A stretch of DNA of 64,000 nucleotides from CAZCSK01 sp964501265 (GCA_964501265.1 CAZCSK010000001.1:164457-228456); one strand, 5' to 3'; shown: positions 40,680 through 49,527, numbered from the stretch's first letter. Notes: generated from the sequence alone by a model not told the origin. Numbers and translations are program-made.

Positions 40680-40914
40680 CTAACGACGCTTCGCCGTCTT
40701 TCTCTTTGCTGGCTTGCGCTTTGCAGCAGTCTTCTTCTTTGCTGGCTTGCGCTTTGCAGCAGTCTTCTTCTTTGCTGGCTTGCGCTTTGCNNNNNNNNNN
40801 NNNNNNNNNNNNNNNNNNNNNNNNNNNNNNNNNNNNNNNNNNNNNNNNNNNNNNNNNNNNNNNNNNNNNNNNNNNNNNNNNNNNNNNNNNAGCGGCCTTT
40901 TTCTTAGCTGCCAT
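40680..40914 (-). CDS. Lysine/alanine/proline-rich histone H1-like DNA-binding protein, with gap
   Basis: Starts MAAKKKAA and, after the gap, continues as an 11-residue repeat AKRKPAKKKTA ending KRKTAKRR. Such tails occur in bacterial H1-like proteins and in actinobacterial HU, and bind DNA non-specifically. ATG at 40914 with AGGAGGGAGG upstream. The 33-bp repeat unit is tandem and in frame, and the 100-N gap lies in the array, so the real length is unknown. A folded HU domain could only be present inside the gap, which seems unlikely. Confidence 0.75.
40791..40890. other. Assembly gap (100 N) in the H1-like gene
   Basis: Exactly 100 N. Repeats of 33 bp lie at one edge and the 5' end of the gene at the other. 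Confidence 0.95.
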
Positions 40915-41075
40915 CGCTGGGTTACCTCCCTCCTAGATGAATAAATTTCTTTGACTAGAAAAGTGTAGGTCAACAATCGGCGAGTTTGGGGATATTCGGG
41001 AAAAAAATTTGGCCGCGCAAGCGTCACCAAATGGACACTGCGCGCACTCGCGTCAGAAACACTCGCGACTAACGT

Positions 41076-41206
41076 TTAGCGATAGAGGTTCAAGGCACTC
41101 ATCACATCACTGCGATAGCGGCACGTAAAACATTGATGTTGATTTCCACGCGCGCTCTTTAGAAGTTTGCTTTCACATCCTGCGCAGATCAAATGCTCGC
41201 TAATCA
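41076..41206 (-). pseudogene. Zinc-ribbon fragment, possible TnpB-type transposase remnant
   Basis: The reading frame ends LICAGCESKLLKSARGN, then HQCFTCRYRSDVMSALNLYR: two CxxC pairs followed by a SDV.ALN motif, like the C-terminal zinc ribbon of IS605-family TnpB. A TTG at 41206 could start a 43-residue peptide overlapping the HAD gene stop. Nothing of the RuvC-like domain is seen. A small independent zinc-ribbon protein is the alternative. Confidence 0.35.
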
Positions 41207-42005
41207 AGAAGCGAGTTGAGGACAAGAGCCACGCCGTCCTCCAAATTCGAAGCCGTGGTTTCTCGCGCTTTAGCAAGTACCGTCGGGTGTGCGTTGGCCA
41301 TGGCAATTCCCCTGCCGGCCCAGTTGAGCATGGGCAAATCATTCGGTATGTCCCCGATAGCGACGACCTCTTCAGCAACGATCTCCAGATCGTCGCAGAT
41401 CACCCGGAGTGCGCTGGCCTTGTTTACTCCCGCGGCGCTTATCTCCACAAAGAGCCTGCTACTGACGGTGACCTCGGCTTCGTTTCGTGCGATTTCCCCG
41501 ATGAGTTTGTGCAGTTCATCGAAATCAAAAGTTGGGTGCCGCACGATTAGCTTTGCGAGTGACATATCTACGACGTTGACGACATCGTCTAAGGCGCAGA
41601 TCTCCTTCTCATCATCGGTCAGCGGACGGGCGATGGCATCGTAAAAAAGGCTCGCGGCCGAAATTCAAGCCCGCTTCCCAAGCAAAAACTTTCGCCCCGC
41701 AATACGCTCCGCAATTGCGACACGATCCTGGCGGAAACCGGAGCCGGCAGCGGAAACTGCTTAGAGACTTTGATGGACTCCAGATCCAGGACGATTGCCC
41801 CGTTGCAACAGATGGCCGGACCTTTTGCCCCCACCCGTCGGGCAATGTCCACGACCCCCCTCGGGGCTCGCGCCGAAACCAGAACAAGGTGGATGCCTGC
41901 CTGTCGAATTCGGTCCAACGCCGTGAGGTTTCGGGCGGAGATCGGAAGAGAGTCTCCGAGCAGCGTGCCGTCCAGATCGATCGCAACGAGCCGAGTTGCT
42001 TTAAT
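41200..42005 (-). pseudogene. Cof-type HAD phosphatase with two frameshifts
   Basis: About 268 residues when pieced together. The N-terminus in one frame, ATRLVAIDLDGTLLGDSLP (motif I DxDGT) and VLVSARAPRG (motif II). The middle in a second frame, KVFAWEAGLNFGREPF. The end in a third frame, FYDAIARPLTDDEKEIC and then GVNKASALRVI (motif III Lys) and VAIGDIPNDLPML (motif IV). The shifts fall near GGGG/TTTTT (about 41685-41700) and TTTTTT (about 41650). No ATG, GTG or TTG is available; ATT at 42005 lies after AAGGGG. A decayed gene or homopolymer sequencing errors. Confidence 0.7.
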
Positions 42006-42050
42006 CCTATTTACCCCTTATTATGTGCTCTCACGTTCTAGGAGGTCCCT

Positions 42051-42509
42051 TTGGCGAGCCCCCCGCAGGTCGATTCGGTTCTACCCAGAGTAAAAGCGGT
42101 GTTTCATGCACTGATTCCTGCCGCCTCCTACTTGGCTGGGCCTCCCTCGGCGCCCTGGATTCTAGGGTTTACCTGCATCGCGATGTCCCTGAGCGTTCTA
42201 CTCGGCCCGAAGTTTAGCCTTTTCGGCCGTCTCGCACGAGCCATCCGCTCGTATTTGAAGTTGGCCCCGGGCAGGCAAGAGAGCCTCGCTCCGCATCGCT
42301 TTGCGGAGGCCGTCGGAGCCATCTTTCTGGGAGCAGCCGCTGCCGCCTATGGCACCGGCCTTCTGGGCGTCGGTGCAGCGCTCGCCTTGGTGGTGGTGGC
42401 GCTGGCAGTTCTCAATGCCGCGGCCGGGATTTGCGTCGGCTGCCAGTTCTACATTTTGGCTCAGCGTCTGCGACCCGCGTCGACGAGGGCTGGAGTCCAA
42501 ATTCCATGA
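42051..42509 (+). CDS. DUF4395 membrane protein
   Basis: 152 residues, TTG start with TAGGAGG upstream. Three to four membrane helices; the C-terminal ALAVLNAAAGICVGCQFY with its paired cysteines is the DUF4395 signature. Stop overlaps the next ATG by 4 nt. DUF4395 proteins often travel with thioredoxin-like genes, as here, which suggests thiol redox work in the membrane. Confidence 0.8.
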   Translation: MASPPQVDSVLPRVKAVFHALIPAASYLAGPPSAPWILGFTCIAMSLSVLLGPKFSLFGRLARAIRSYLKLAPGRQESLAPHRFAEAVGAIFLGAAAAAYGTGLLGVGAALALVVVALAVLNAAAGICVGCQFYILAQRLRPASTRAGVQIP

Positions 42510-42907
42510 TCGGCCGACTCCTCGTCCTGGTGACCACCAGCGCCCTTTCGCTCGGCGCCGCCTATGCCCTTCGCGATTGGTTTAGAAGCGCGCGCCTTCC
42601 CAGCCGCGTGGACCGCCGTGATCTCGCTGTCCCCGACGGACGGCCCGCGCTCGCCCTATTCACAAGTCCCTACTGCCACGAGTGCCAAGTTGCGCTCCCG
42701 ATTCTTCGACAAGCTTCCCAAGTTCACGACACAAACCTTGTTGTCATTGACGCGCGCCAACGTCCTGACCTTCTTGCCAAGTACGCCATCAGATCTACAC
42801 CAACGATCCTCGTGGTCGACGGCAGCGGCGAGGTTACTGCGGGATGGCACACGAGTCCGAGCGAGCAGCAACTGGCGGCTGCCGTCGGCGTACTAGTCGA
42901 AGCGTAA
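42506..42907 (+). CDS. Membrane-anchored thioredoxin-like protein
   Basis: 133 residues from ATG at 42506. N-terminal membrane segment (LLVLVTTSALSLGAAYA), then a thioredoxin fold: LALFTSPYCHECQVALPIL with the active site CHEC, and the cis-Pro segment RSTPTILVVDGSG. The catalytic domain probably faces outside. Translationally coupled to the DUF4395 protein. Confidence 0.85.
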   Translation: MIGRLLVLVTTSALSLGAAYALRDWFRSARLPSRVDRRDLAVPDGRPALALFTSPYCHECQVALPILRQASQVHDTNLVVIDARQRPDLLAKYAIRSTPTILVVDGSGEVTAGWHTSPSEQQLAAAVGVLVEA

Positions 42908-42910
42908 GTC

Positions 42911-43195
42911 CTAGGACCTGCCTCCCGCTACCGCGGGCAAGATGGTGAGCACCGACCCTTCTTCCAGCTTCGTTTCTAGTCCGTCAAGAAACCGGACGTC
43001 CTCGTCGCCTAAGTAGAGATTGACGAACCGCCGCAACTGGCCATCATCTCCGACGATGCGCTCCACAAGATCGGGATGGCTTTCTTTGAGGTTGTCAATG
43101 AGTTCGCGTACGGTTGCCGCTCCATCGACTTGCATCTCTGCCTGATCCCCGGCGAGTGGGCGCAGCTGCGTCGGAATCTTGACTTTGGTGCTCAT
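42911..43195 (-). CDS. cysO: MoaD/ThiS-family sulfur carrier, CysO-like
   Basis: 94 residues. RRFVNLYLGDEDVRFLDGLE and VLTILPAVAGG closely match the mycobacterial CysO sulfur carrier for cysteine synthesis. The diglycine is followed by RS, so a peptidase (Mec-type in known systems) would need to expose GG. The ATG overlaps the stop of the threonine-synthase-like gene by 4 nt instead of lying beside cysM. No mec gene is present in the window. Confidence 0.8.
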   Translation of the reverse strand: MSTKVKIPTQLRPLAGDQAEMQVDGAATVRELIDNLKESHPDLVERIVGDDGQLRRFVNLYLGDEDVRFLDGLETKLEEGSVLTILPAVAGGRS

Positions 43196-44421
43196 CGCAA
43201 TTTCATCTCCTCTTCGAATGCATCGATACTTGCGGGAATCTCAAAAGACGGACCGAGATCACCGGTCAGCGCCTCGGAGGTCTTCAGCCCCATTCCCGTG
43301 ATCAGCGCAACCACAGGCCTGCGGTCTGCGAAGGCTCCTTGCTGGGCAAGTTTCTTCAGCACTGCGATCGTCACTCCCCCGGCGGTTTCGGCGAATATTC
43401 CCTCCGTCGAGGCCAGCAGGCGGATCGCTTGCCTAATCTCGTCGTCGGTCGCGTCGTCGAATCGTCCGGAAGTCTCATTCACTGCCTTAACTGCGTAATA
43501 GCCATCGGCAGGATCGCCGATCGCGAGCGACTTTGCGATGGTTTTCGGCTTTACTGGCCGAATGTTGTCGGTGCCGTTGCGCAGGGCCGTGACGACCGGG
43601 TTGCAACCCTGCGCCTGGGCCGCATGCAAGCTAGTCGCGGGCTGCGGCAACAGTCCCACAAGCGCAAGTTCGTTCAATCCCCTTCGTATTTTGGTGAGCA
43701 GAGCCCCCGAAGCTACGGGGATCACGATATGGCCCGGTGCTTGCCAGCCGAGTTGTTCCGCGATTTCGAATGCAAGCGTCTTTGAGCCTTCGGAGTAAAA
43801 GGGTCGGAGGTTGACGTTGACGAAGCCCCATTCACCTTTCTGTGCGATCTCACTGCAGAGCCGGTTGACGTCGTCGTAGTTGCCCTTGATGGCTACAACC
43901 GTTCCGCCGTAAACAGCCGTGGAGAGGATCTTTGCCGCCTCGAGGTCCGACGGAATAAAGACGCAGGAGTCAAGCCCCGCCCTTGCAGCGTGGGCTGCGA
44001 CGGCGTTGGCCAGATTGCCTGTGGACGCGCAGGCGACGGTTGAAAACTCCATCTGCCTCGCCACCGTCAATGCGACGCTTACAACCCGGTCCTTGAACGA
44101 ATGAGTCGGATTGGCGCAATCGTTCTTCAGATAGAGCTCTTCGATCCCGAGTTCGTCCGCAAGACGGTGGGCCCTTAGTAGCGGAGTAAAGCCCGCGCCG
44201 ATATCGACTCTTTCGGCACTTGGATCAACCGGTAGCAGTTCGTGGTACCGCCATATGGTTGGTGGGCCCGCAGCGATGGAAGCAGCGCTGATGCGACTTC
44301 TAATCGCGTCGTAATCGTAAACCGCTTCCAGGGGGGCAAAACAAAAGTCGCAGGCGTAGATCGGCGCAAAAGGATAAGTACGGTCACATTCGCGGCACCG
44401 AAGTTCGTCTACCTTGGACAT
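43192..44421 (-). CDS. thrC: Threonine synthase-like PLP enzyme
   Basis: 409 residues. N-terminal zinc ribbon (CRECDRTYPFAPIYACDFC), then a fold-type II PLP domain: NPTHSFKDRVVSVALT holds the Schiff-base Lys, ACASTGNLANAVAAHAARAG the phosphate-binding loop. Normal length for actinobacterial ThrC. The coupling with a CysO-like carrier leaves open a role in sulfur amino acid synthesis. Confidence 0.85.
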   Translation of the reverse strand: MSKVDELRCRECDRTYPFAPIYACDFCFAPLEAVYDYDAIRSRISAASIAAGPPTIWRYHELLPVDPSAERVDIGAGFTPLLRAHRLADELGIEELYLKNDCANPTHSFKDRVVSVALTVARQMEFSTVACASTGNLANAVAAHAARAGLDSCVFIPSDLEAAKILSTAVYGGTVVAIKGNYDDVNRLCSEIAQKGEWGFVNVNLRPFYSEGSKTLAFEIAEQLGWQAPGHIVIPVASGALLTKIRRGLNELALVGLLPQPATSLHAAQAQGCNPVVTALRNGTDNIRPVKPKTIAKSLAIGDPADGYYAVKAVNETSGRFDDATDDEIRQAIRLLASTEGIFAETAGGVTIAVLKKLAQQGAFADRRPVVALITGMGLKTSEALTGDLGPSFEIPASIDAFEEEMKLR

Positions 44422-44423
44422 GG

Positions 44424-45635
44424 TTAGACGGCCCCCTCCTCTGCGAAGTTCGTGACTTCGGATGCCTCTGCGTTCTTTTCGCCACTTGGTGGCAGTTCTA
44501 TGTCGTCTTCGTCGTCGGTGTCAGTTTCGCCGAGCACTCTCGTATCGTAATAATGAACTCCGATAATTCTTGCGATGGCCAGTCCCGGCACCGATAGAAG
44601 CATTCCCCACAAGCCGGCCAGGCTTCCGCCAACTAACAGGGCGATCATCACCGCAACAGGATGCAGACGGACGGCCCGGCCCATCACCTTGGGGCTGATG
44701 AAATGGTTGTCGATCTGCTGGACGATCAACATGGCGAGTGCTGCATAGACTGCTTGCCGCGGCCCCTGCGTGAATCCTGCGACTATCGCCGCCACGCCAC
44801 CACCCACAAATGGGCCGATGAGCGGAATCAAATTGAAAAACCCAGCAATGAGACCGATGGCCAGCCAGAAGGGGACCCCCACGATCCGCAGAGCAATCGA
44901 CGACATGATCCCGACAATGGCAGCAACGACCAGTTGGCCCCTGAAAAAGGCCCCCATAGCCCGGCCACACCGTCGACCAAGCATCAGCCACTCGTCGCGA
45001 TAGCGTGGCGGGATAAAGCGCATCAACGACCTTTGGATCTTGGGAAGATCGATGAGCAAGTAGAGGGCGAAGATCGGCGCCAGGACGAAAGTCAGCAATA
45101 CATGGAGGGCAGAAGAGGCAAATCTTCCGACTCCCGCGAACAGTCTCCCCCCGAATTTCTCGAGAAGGGTTGGTTGAGTCTTCTCAGCGGTGCCGTCAGT
45201 CTCGGGGATCGCCTGCGTGGATAGTCCGAGTTCATCCAGGGAAACACCGAATCGTTCCGCTACGCTTTCGGCAGCGCCCCGAAGATCAGCTTGGATCTCT
45301 GGGAGCCGCTGGCTGAGATCACTCAACTGCCTGCCCAGCACTGGAGTGACAATTGACACGAGAACGATCACGATGGCAAAGAAGAGCAGGTAGATGCCCG
45401 CCGTTCCAATCCCCCTGCGCACACCAACTCGCTCCATCCGCGAAACGAGCGGGTTGAGGATGAAAATCAGAGCCGTTGCGAGGGCGATTGGCGGAAAGAT
45501 GTCTCTAACGAGATACAAAAGCCACCCGAGGAGCCCAGCGAGGGCCAACATCCCTAGCAGCGACCACGCAAGCAGTCCCCCCTTGTGGATGCCGTCGCGG
45601 GCAACCGTTGCAGCGGATTCCTCTGGGTCCATCAT
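44424..45635 (-). CDS. AI-2E family (PF01594) transporter
   Basis: 403 residues with about eight membrane helices. The family core is visible: APIFALYLLIDLPKIQRSLM, PPRYRDEWLMLGRRCGRAMG, FFNLIPLIGPFVGGGVAAIVA and QQIDNHFISPKVMGRAVRLH. An acidic C-terminal tail follows. Members include quorum-signal exporters and Na+/H+ antiporters; the substrate is unknown. TATAAT (minus strand, 45651-45646) lies 10 nt before the ATG, giving a leader of only a few bases. Confidence 0.88.
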   Translation of the reverse strand: MMDPEESAATVARDGIHKGGLLAWSLLGMLALAGLLGWLLYLVRDIFPPIALATALIFILNPLVSRMERVGVRRGIGTAGIYLLFFAIVIVLVSIVTPVLGRQLSDLSQRLPEIQADLRGAAESVAERFGVSLDELGLSTQAIPETDGTAEKTQPTLLEKFGGRLFAGVGRFASSALHVLLTFVLAPIFALYLLIDLPKIQRSLMRFIPPRYRDEWLMLGRRCGRAMGAFFRGQLVVAAIVGIMSSIALRIVGVPFWLAIGLIAGFFNLIPLIGPFVGGGVAAIVAGFTQGPRQAVYAALAMLIVQQIDNHFISPKVMGRAVRLHPVAVMIALLVGGSLAGLWGMLLSVPGLAIARIIGVHYYDTRVLGETDTDDEDDIELPPSGEKNAEASEVTNFAEEGAV

Positions 45636-45703
45636 TTAATTAATGATTATACGAGCACCCATTTTTTCTTCGGGGGCCCCCGGCATCCCTTAGACTTCGG
45701 ACC

Positions 45704-45913
45704 GTGGCCCAGGGATCTTTGTTCGACGAAGCGCGGGACGAAGCGCGCGCCATCGTTGCCGAAGCGAACGAACAAGCTCGAGGACTTCTCGACGCAGCCG
45801 GCTCCAAGGCTTCTGAGATAAAGCAAGAGGGAACCGAACTGGCACGTCACATCGAGGAAGCGATCGAAACGCTGACTGAGATTCTCGCCGACCTAAGAAA
45901 ACGGCTTGGTTAG
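45704..45913 (+). CDS. Small coiled-coil protein
   Basis: 69 residues, GTG start preceded by TAGACT and 7 nt. Nearly all helix with heptad character: DEARDEARAIVAEANEQARG, then KASEIKQEGTELARHIEEAI. It resembles coiled-coil pieces of DivIVA- or ATP-synthase-b-like proteins but has no definite family. It overlaps the lipoprotein gene by 8 nt. Confidence 0.6.
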   Translation: MAQGSLFDEARDEARAIVAEANEQARGLLDAAGSKASEIKQEGTELARHIEEAIETLTEILADLRKRLG

Positions 45914-46679
45914 ACGCACGGCCCTGGAGGCACTATTGGGGGTCGTCCTGGTCGCCGGTACGGCATGCTCCCGGCCCGTGAACTTGGAGTACCGATATGC
46001 GCCGAAACATCATGTCAGTTACGTTTGGACTATTCACTCGAACACCCAAACTGAGTCGGCAGTGGACTCGTCCTCGCGAACCATTCACATGGTGCTCGAC
46101 CTTCAGGAACGACTGTTGTCAAAGAACATAGTGCGATACACGGTGACACCGGTGCGTATCGAGATCGACGGAATCGAAGGTCGTAATCCCGCTTCCATTG
46201 TGATCGATTACATGGTGACCCCCACGGGCCTGCGACGCGCATCTGGCGGTGAACTCCAGGGGTTACCGCCGATTGCTGGAGTGGCGGAGGACTTGAAAAT
46301 CCCTCTGCCGACCAAGCCGCTGCGGCCGGGTCTTGCGTGGAACGCCCCTCTGAGAGTCGAAGGGCCCAGTATCTTCCTGGACTTGACCGGCCACGGGAGA
46401 CTTCAAGGTTTCGAACTCACAGATCAACGAAGGCTTGCCATCCTCTCGATCAGTAGAAGGGGCAAGGCGCGCACGACCGAAACCGTCGAGAAGGCGACCC
46501 TGCAGTTAGACGGAACTACGTCAGTCGAGACGAAAATCAAGTTTGACATCAGCCGCGGGGTCGTAGTTGATTCGGCCTCCACTTCGATCTCGACTTACGG
46601 TGTGTCGTTGCCAGCGTCGACACCGACCGCAAAAATCACGGTAAGGCAGACAAGCACAATCAGGATCAAACCAGGTTAA
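45906..46679 (+). CDS. Lipoprotein of unknown function
   Basis: 257 residues, TTG start inside the coiled-coil gene. Signal with lipobox VAGTAC near residue 20. The rest is beta-rich (YRYAPKHHVSYVWTIHSNTQ and later TTSVETKIKFDISRGVVVDS), similar in feel to DUF6263-type lipoproteins, though I cannot assign it. Exported and membrane-attached. Convergent with the LytR_C gene, overlapping it by 4 nt. Confidence 0.6.
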   Translation: MVRRTALEALLGVVLVAGTACSRPVNLEYRYAPKHHVSYVWTIHSNTQTESAVDSSSRTIHMVLDLQERLLSKNIVRYTVTPVRIEIDGIEGRNPASIVIDYMVTPTGLRRASGGELQGLPPIAGVAEDLKIPLPTKPLRPGLAWNAPLRVEGPSIFLDLTGHGRLQGFELTDQRRLAILSISRRGKARTTETVEKATLQLDGTTSVETKIKFDISRGVVVDSASTSISTYGVSLPASTPTAKITVRQTSTIRIKPG

Positions 46680-47227
46680 TCCTTGTAGTCGGCCCCCACA
46701 ACGACCGTCACAGGGATCGACTTATCCAGGTTCGAAGGTGCCGCCTGCACAACACCAATTCCCAGGAGAGCAGCGATGTCTTTGGCCATCTGCTGAAACC
46801 CAGCCTGATAAAAGATAGTTGTCTTGTCGTAACTACGCGCCGCGGGCGCGGTGGACACAACGTCATACCCAGCGGCCTCCAGGCGATCTCTCACTTTCGG
46901 CGCTCTCCCCTGGACGGCGGTTCCGTTTAGCACTTGGACCTTCCCGCCGGCCTTCTTGGACGGTGAAGGTGATGGTGACACCGTGGGGATCGGTGAAGGG
47001 GCCGGCGAGACGGTGGCGGTAGGTGAAGGGGAAACGATGGGTGAAGGGCGGCTCGGTGAGGGTGAGGCGATGGGGGCCGCCGTCTTCGATTTCTTGCCAT
47101 CCTGTACCAAGTTGTAGACGCCCCACGCCGCGAGCACGGGAATAACTGCGAGCGCAACCCATTTCAAGGTCGACATGACAAGTGACCGTTTGAAAGAGAG
47201 GTCGTCCTCGATAGAGTGCCGGCCCAC
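46676..47227 (-). CDS. Membrane-anchored LytR_C domain protein
   Basis: 183 residues from GTG at 47227 (an internal ATG at 47176 gives 166). One membrane helix (LKWVALAVIPVLAAWGVYNLV), an extended Pro/Ser-rich linker, and a C-terminal LytR_C domain beginning GGKVQVLNGTAVQGRAPKVR. Such proteins occur in the envelope of actinobacteria next to DUF3263 genes, as here. Probably cell-wall related. Confidence 0.8.
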   Translation of the reverse strand: MGRHSIEDDLSFKRSLVMSTLKWVALAVIPVLAAWGVYNLVQDGKKSKTAAPIASPSPSRPSPIVSPSPTATVSPAPSPIPTVSPSPSPSKKAGGKVQVLNGTAVQGRAPKVRDRLEAAGYDVVSTAPAARSYDKTTIFYQAGFQQMAKDIAALLGIGVVQAAPSNLDKSIPVTVVVGADYKD

Positions 47228-47231
47228 GGGA

Positions 47232-47513
47232 CTATCCGTTGTCGGTCAGGCGGATACCGAGTCTTCGAGCAGTGCGCTGCCTTTGGCGGAAGGCGCGCAA
47301 TCGCTGCAGCCGCTTCACGAGGATCGGATCGTACTCGAGGGCATCGGGCAAGTCGATGATCTCGTTGAGCAACTGGTAATAGCGAGTGGCGGAGACTTCA
47401 AACTGCTCCCGTATCGCGCGCTCTTTGGCGCCCGCGTATTTCCACCAGTATCTTTCGAACTCCAGTATCTTTCGTTCGCGATCCCCAAACGGTGGCGAGG
47501 ATTGTTCCTCCAT
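47232..47513 (-). CDS. DUF3263 family protein
   Basis: 93 residues from ATG at 47513 (GAGGAG upstream). ERKILEFERYWWKYAGAKER and then FEVSATRYYQLLNEIIDLP are the DUF3263 signature; it resembles a small helix-turn-helix and is largely restricted to Actinomycetota. Basic C-terminus. Forms an operon with the LytR_C gene. Confidence 0.85.
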   Translation of the reverse strand: MEEQSSPPFGDRERKILEFERYWWKYAGAKERAIREQFEVSATRYYQLLNEIIDLPDALEYDPILVKRLQRLRAFRQRQRTARRLGIRLTDNG

Positions 47514-47585
47514 GGTTTCTCCTCTTAAGTTACATAGATGTAATTTGCCTCCTACCTTACGAAGGAAAGCCCTTGATTGCAAGTA

Positions 47586-48833
47586 CTAGGGGTACAAGCC
47601 ACGCACTCGGTGCGCCTCCGAAACCCTGGTTACGGCCAGCACGGTCGCTGCCTGTCTCATCGTGTAGCCCTTGGCCTTGCTCAACCCGTAGACATCAAGG
47701 AAAGCGCGCTCCATGATTTGTCGAAGGCGGTGATTCACTTCGTCCTCGGCCCAGAAATAGGCCTGCAGATCCTGCACCCACTCAAAATAGGAAACGGTAA
47801 CGCCGCCAGCGTTCGCCAAGATGTCGGGCACGATGAACACTCCCCGTTCAGACAGAATCCGGTCGGCCATGGGAGTGGTTGGGCCGTTAGCGCCTTCGGC
47901 GATGATCTTGGCCCTCACGCGATCGGCGTTTGACTCGTTTATCACTCCCTCGAGCGCGGCGGGCACAAGGACATCCAGCTCCAGCTCCAGCAGGTCGGCA
48001 TTAGAGATCGACTCGCCTCCGGCGAAACCGACAACGGTTCCCGCCTCGTTCTTATGCCGTTCGATCGCTTCGGGATTAAGTCCTCGCTCGTTGATCACGC
48101 CTCCCACGACGTCAGAGACCGCTACGATTCGACACCCCTGGTCGTGCAGCATTCGCGCTACGCCGCTCCCGACTTTTCCATAGCCCTGAACCGCCGCTGA
48201 AACGTCCTCCATCCCCATCCCATGAGTCTTGATCGCGGCTAGAACCTGATACATGACTCCGCGCGACGTGGATCCGCCGCGGCCGAACGATCCCCCGATC
48301 GATAGAGGCTTGCCGGTCACCACACCGGGGACGGAATGGCCGATGTTCATCGAGTAGGTATCCATCATCCAAGCCATCACCTGCTCGTCGGTGCCGACAT
48401 CGGGCGCAGGTATGTCACGATCGGGACCAATAAAGGGGACGAGCTCAGAGGCGTACCGCCGGGTTAGTCGCTCCCGCTCTCGTTCGGAAAGTTGGCGGGG
48501 ATCGACAACGACCCCACCTTTGGCCCCCCCGTAAGGAATGTTCACGACGGCGCACTTCCAGGTCATCCACATCGCAAGGGCTTTGACTTCGTCAAGAGAT
48601 ACGTCGGGATGAAATCGCACTCCGCCCTTGGCTGGGCCGCGCGTGACGTCGTGTTGGACGCGGAATCCGTCAAAGACCCGAATATCGCCGGTGTCCATCC
48701 GCACGGGAACCGAAACCATAAGAGATCGCTTGGGCCGTCTCAGAATCTCGTGGATACCTTTGTCTAAGCCGATTAGTTCAGCGGCCTCATCGAGGTACTC
48801 GAGGGCGGCCTCCCACGGATTCATGGACTCCAC
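47586..48833 (-). CDS. Glutamate dehydrogenase (Glu/Leu/Phe/Val dehydrogenase family)
   Basis: 415 residues from GTG at 48833. VRMDTGDIRVFDGFRVQHD, GPAKGGVRFHPDVSLDEVKA (substrate-binding Lys), YGGAKGGVVVDPRQLS with the catalytic Lys, PAPDVGTDEQVMAWMMDTYS, and the NAD loop GYGKVGSGVARML. Catalyses reversible oxidative deamination of glutamate. Confidence 0.92.
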   Translation of the reverse strand: MESMNPWEAALEYLDEAAELIGLDKGIHEILRRPKRSLMVSVPVRMDTGDIRVFDGFRVQHDVTRGPAKGGVRFHPDVSLDEVKALAMWMTWKCAVVNIPYGGAKGGVVVDPRQLSERERERLTRRYASELVPFIGPDRDIPAPDVGTDEQVMAWMMDTYSMNIGHSVPGVVTGKPLSIGGSFGRGGSTSRGVMYQVLAAIKTHGMGMEDVSAAVQGYGKVGSGVARMLHDQGCRIVAVSDVVGGVINERGLNPEAIERHKNEAGTVVGFAGGESISNADLLELELDVLVPAALEGVINESNADRVRAKIIAEGANGPTTPMADRILSERGVFIVPDILANAGGVTVSYFEWVQDLQAYFWAEDEVNHRLRQIMERAFLDVYGLSKAKGYTMRQAATVLAVTRVSEAHRVRGLYP

Positions 48834-48921
48834 GGTTCAGGAGACTACCAGCCCAGCCCCGACGGGATGGAGAACGCGCGCCGGTCAAAGGATCGGCGCT
48901 AGGTCTCCAGGTGAATTATCC

Positions 48922-49308
48922 CTACCCGGGAAGCGGCAGATCGCTGTTGAAGGTATCGACCGCCATCTTGAAGCTGTCGCCGACTTTCTTCCAGATGACC
49001 ACGTACTTGCCCTTGTCGGTAATGAACTGGCCGTCGGGCGTGGGTGCGTCAAGGTTGTAACGGCCGATTTCGTAAGCAATTTCGCCGTGGTCGCTCACTT
49101 CGGAGGTCTCGAGAACCAGGTTCTTGATGCCCGCTTCCCGCATTCCACCAAGGACTGCCTTGATGGCTTCTTTGCCTTTCAGTAGTTCGACGTTGGGTGC
49201 CAACAACTGTCCGTCGTCGGTGTAGGTGTCGACGACCTTGTCGAGGTTCCCGTCGTTGAAGTCAGCGGCGAACTGCTTAGTCAACAACTCGATCTCTGCC
49301 TTTGCCAT
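48922..49308 (-). CDS. SnoaL/DUF4440-like NTF2-fold protein
   Basis: 128 residues, ATG with AGGAGGAG. FAADFNDGNLDKVVDTYTDD, YEIGRYNLDAPTPDGQFITD and the ending YVVIWKKVGDSFKMAVDTFN match the ketosteroid-isomerase-like DUF4440 pattern. Catalysis or ligand binding cannot be decided. A single gene between gdh and tRNA-Thr. Confidence 0.75.
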   Translation of the reverse strand: MAKAEIELLTKQFAADFNDGNLDKVVDTYTDDGQLLAPNVELLKGKEAIKAVLGGMREAGIKNLVLETSEVSDHGEIAYEIGRYNLDAPTPDGQFITDKGKYVVIWKKVGDSFKMAVDTFNSDLPLPG

Positions 49309-49454
49309 TACTCCTCCTAGGATTGGGTGCTGTGCCGGAGTCTATTGCTGCGGGGGCCAAGGGAGCAAAACGGACATCCCAAGAGATCGAATCCGGATCA
49401 TCACTGCTAGGGGGAAGGAAAGGACGGTACGCTGGCAGATCACGTATTCAACGT

Positions 49455-49527
49455 GCCGGGTTAGCTCAGTTGGCAGAGCAATGGTTTTGTAAACCATAGG
49501 CCGTCGGTTCGAGTCCGACACCCGGCT
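49455..49527 (+). tRNA. tRNA-Thr (anticodon TGT)
   Basis: 73 nt. Acceptor GCCGGGT pairs with ACCCGGC, D-arm TAGCTCAGTTGGCAGAGCA, anticodon stem ATGGT/ACCAT with loop TTTGTAA, T-arm TCGGTTCGAGTCCGA. CCA is not encoded. Confidence 0.97.
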
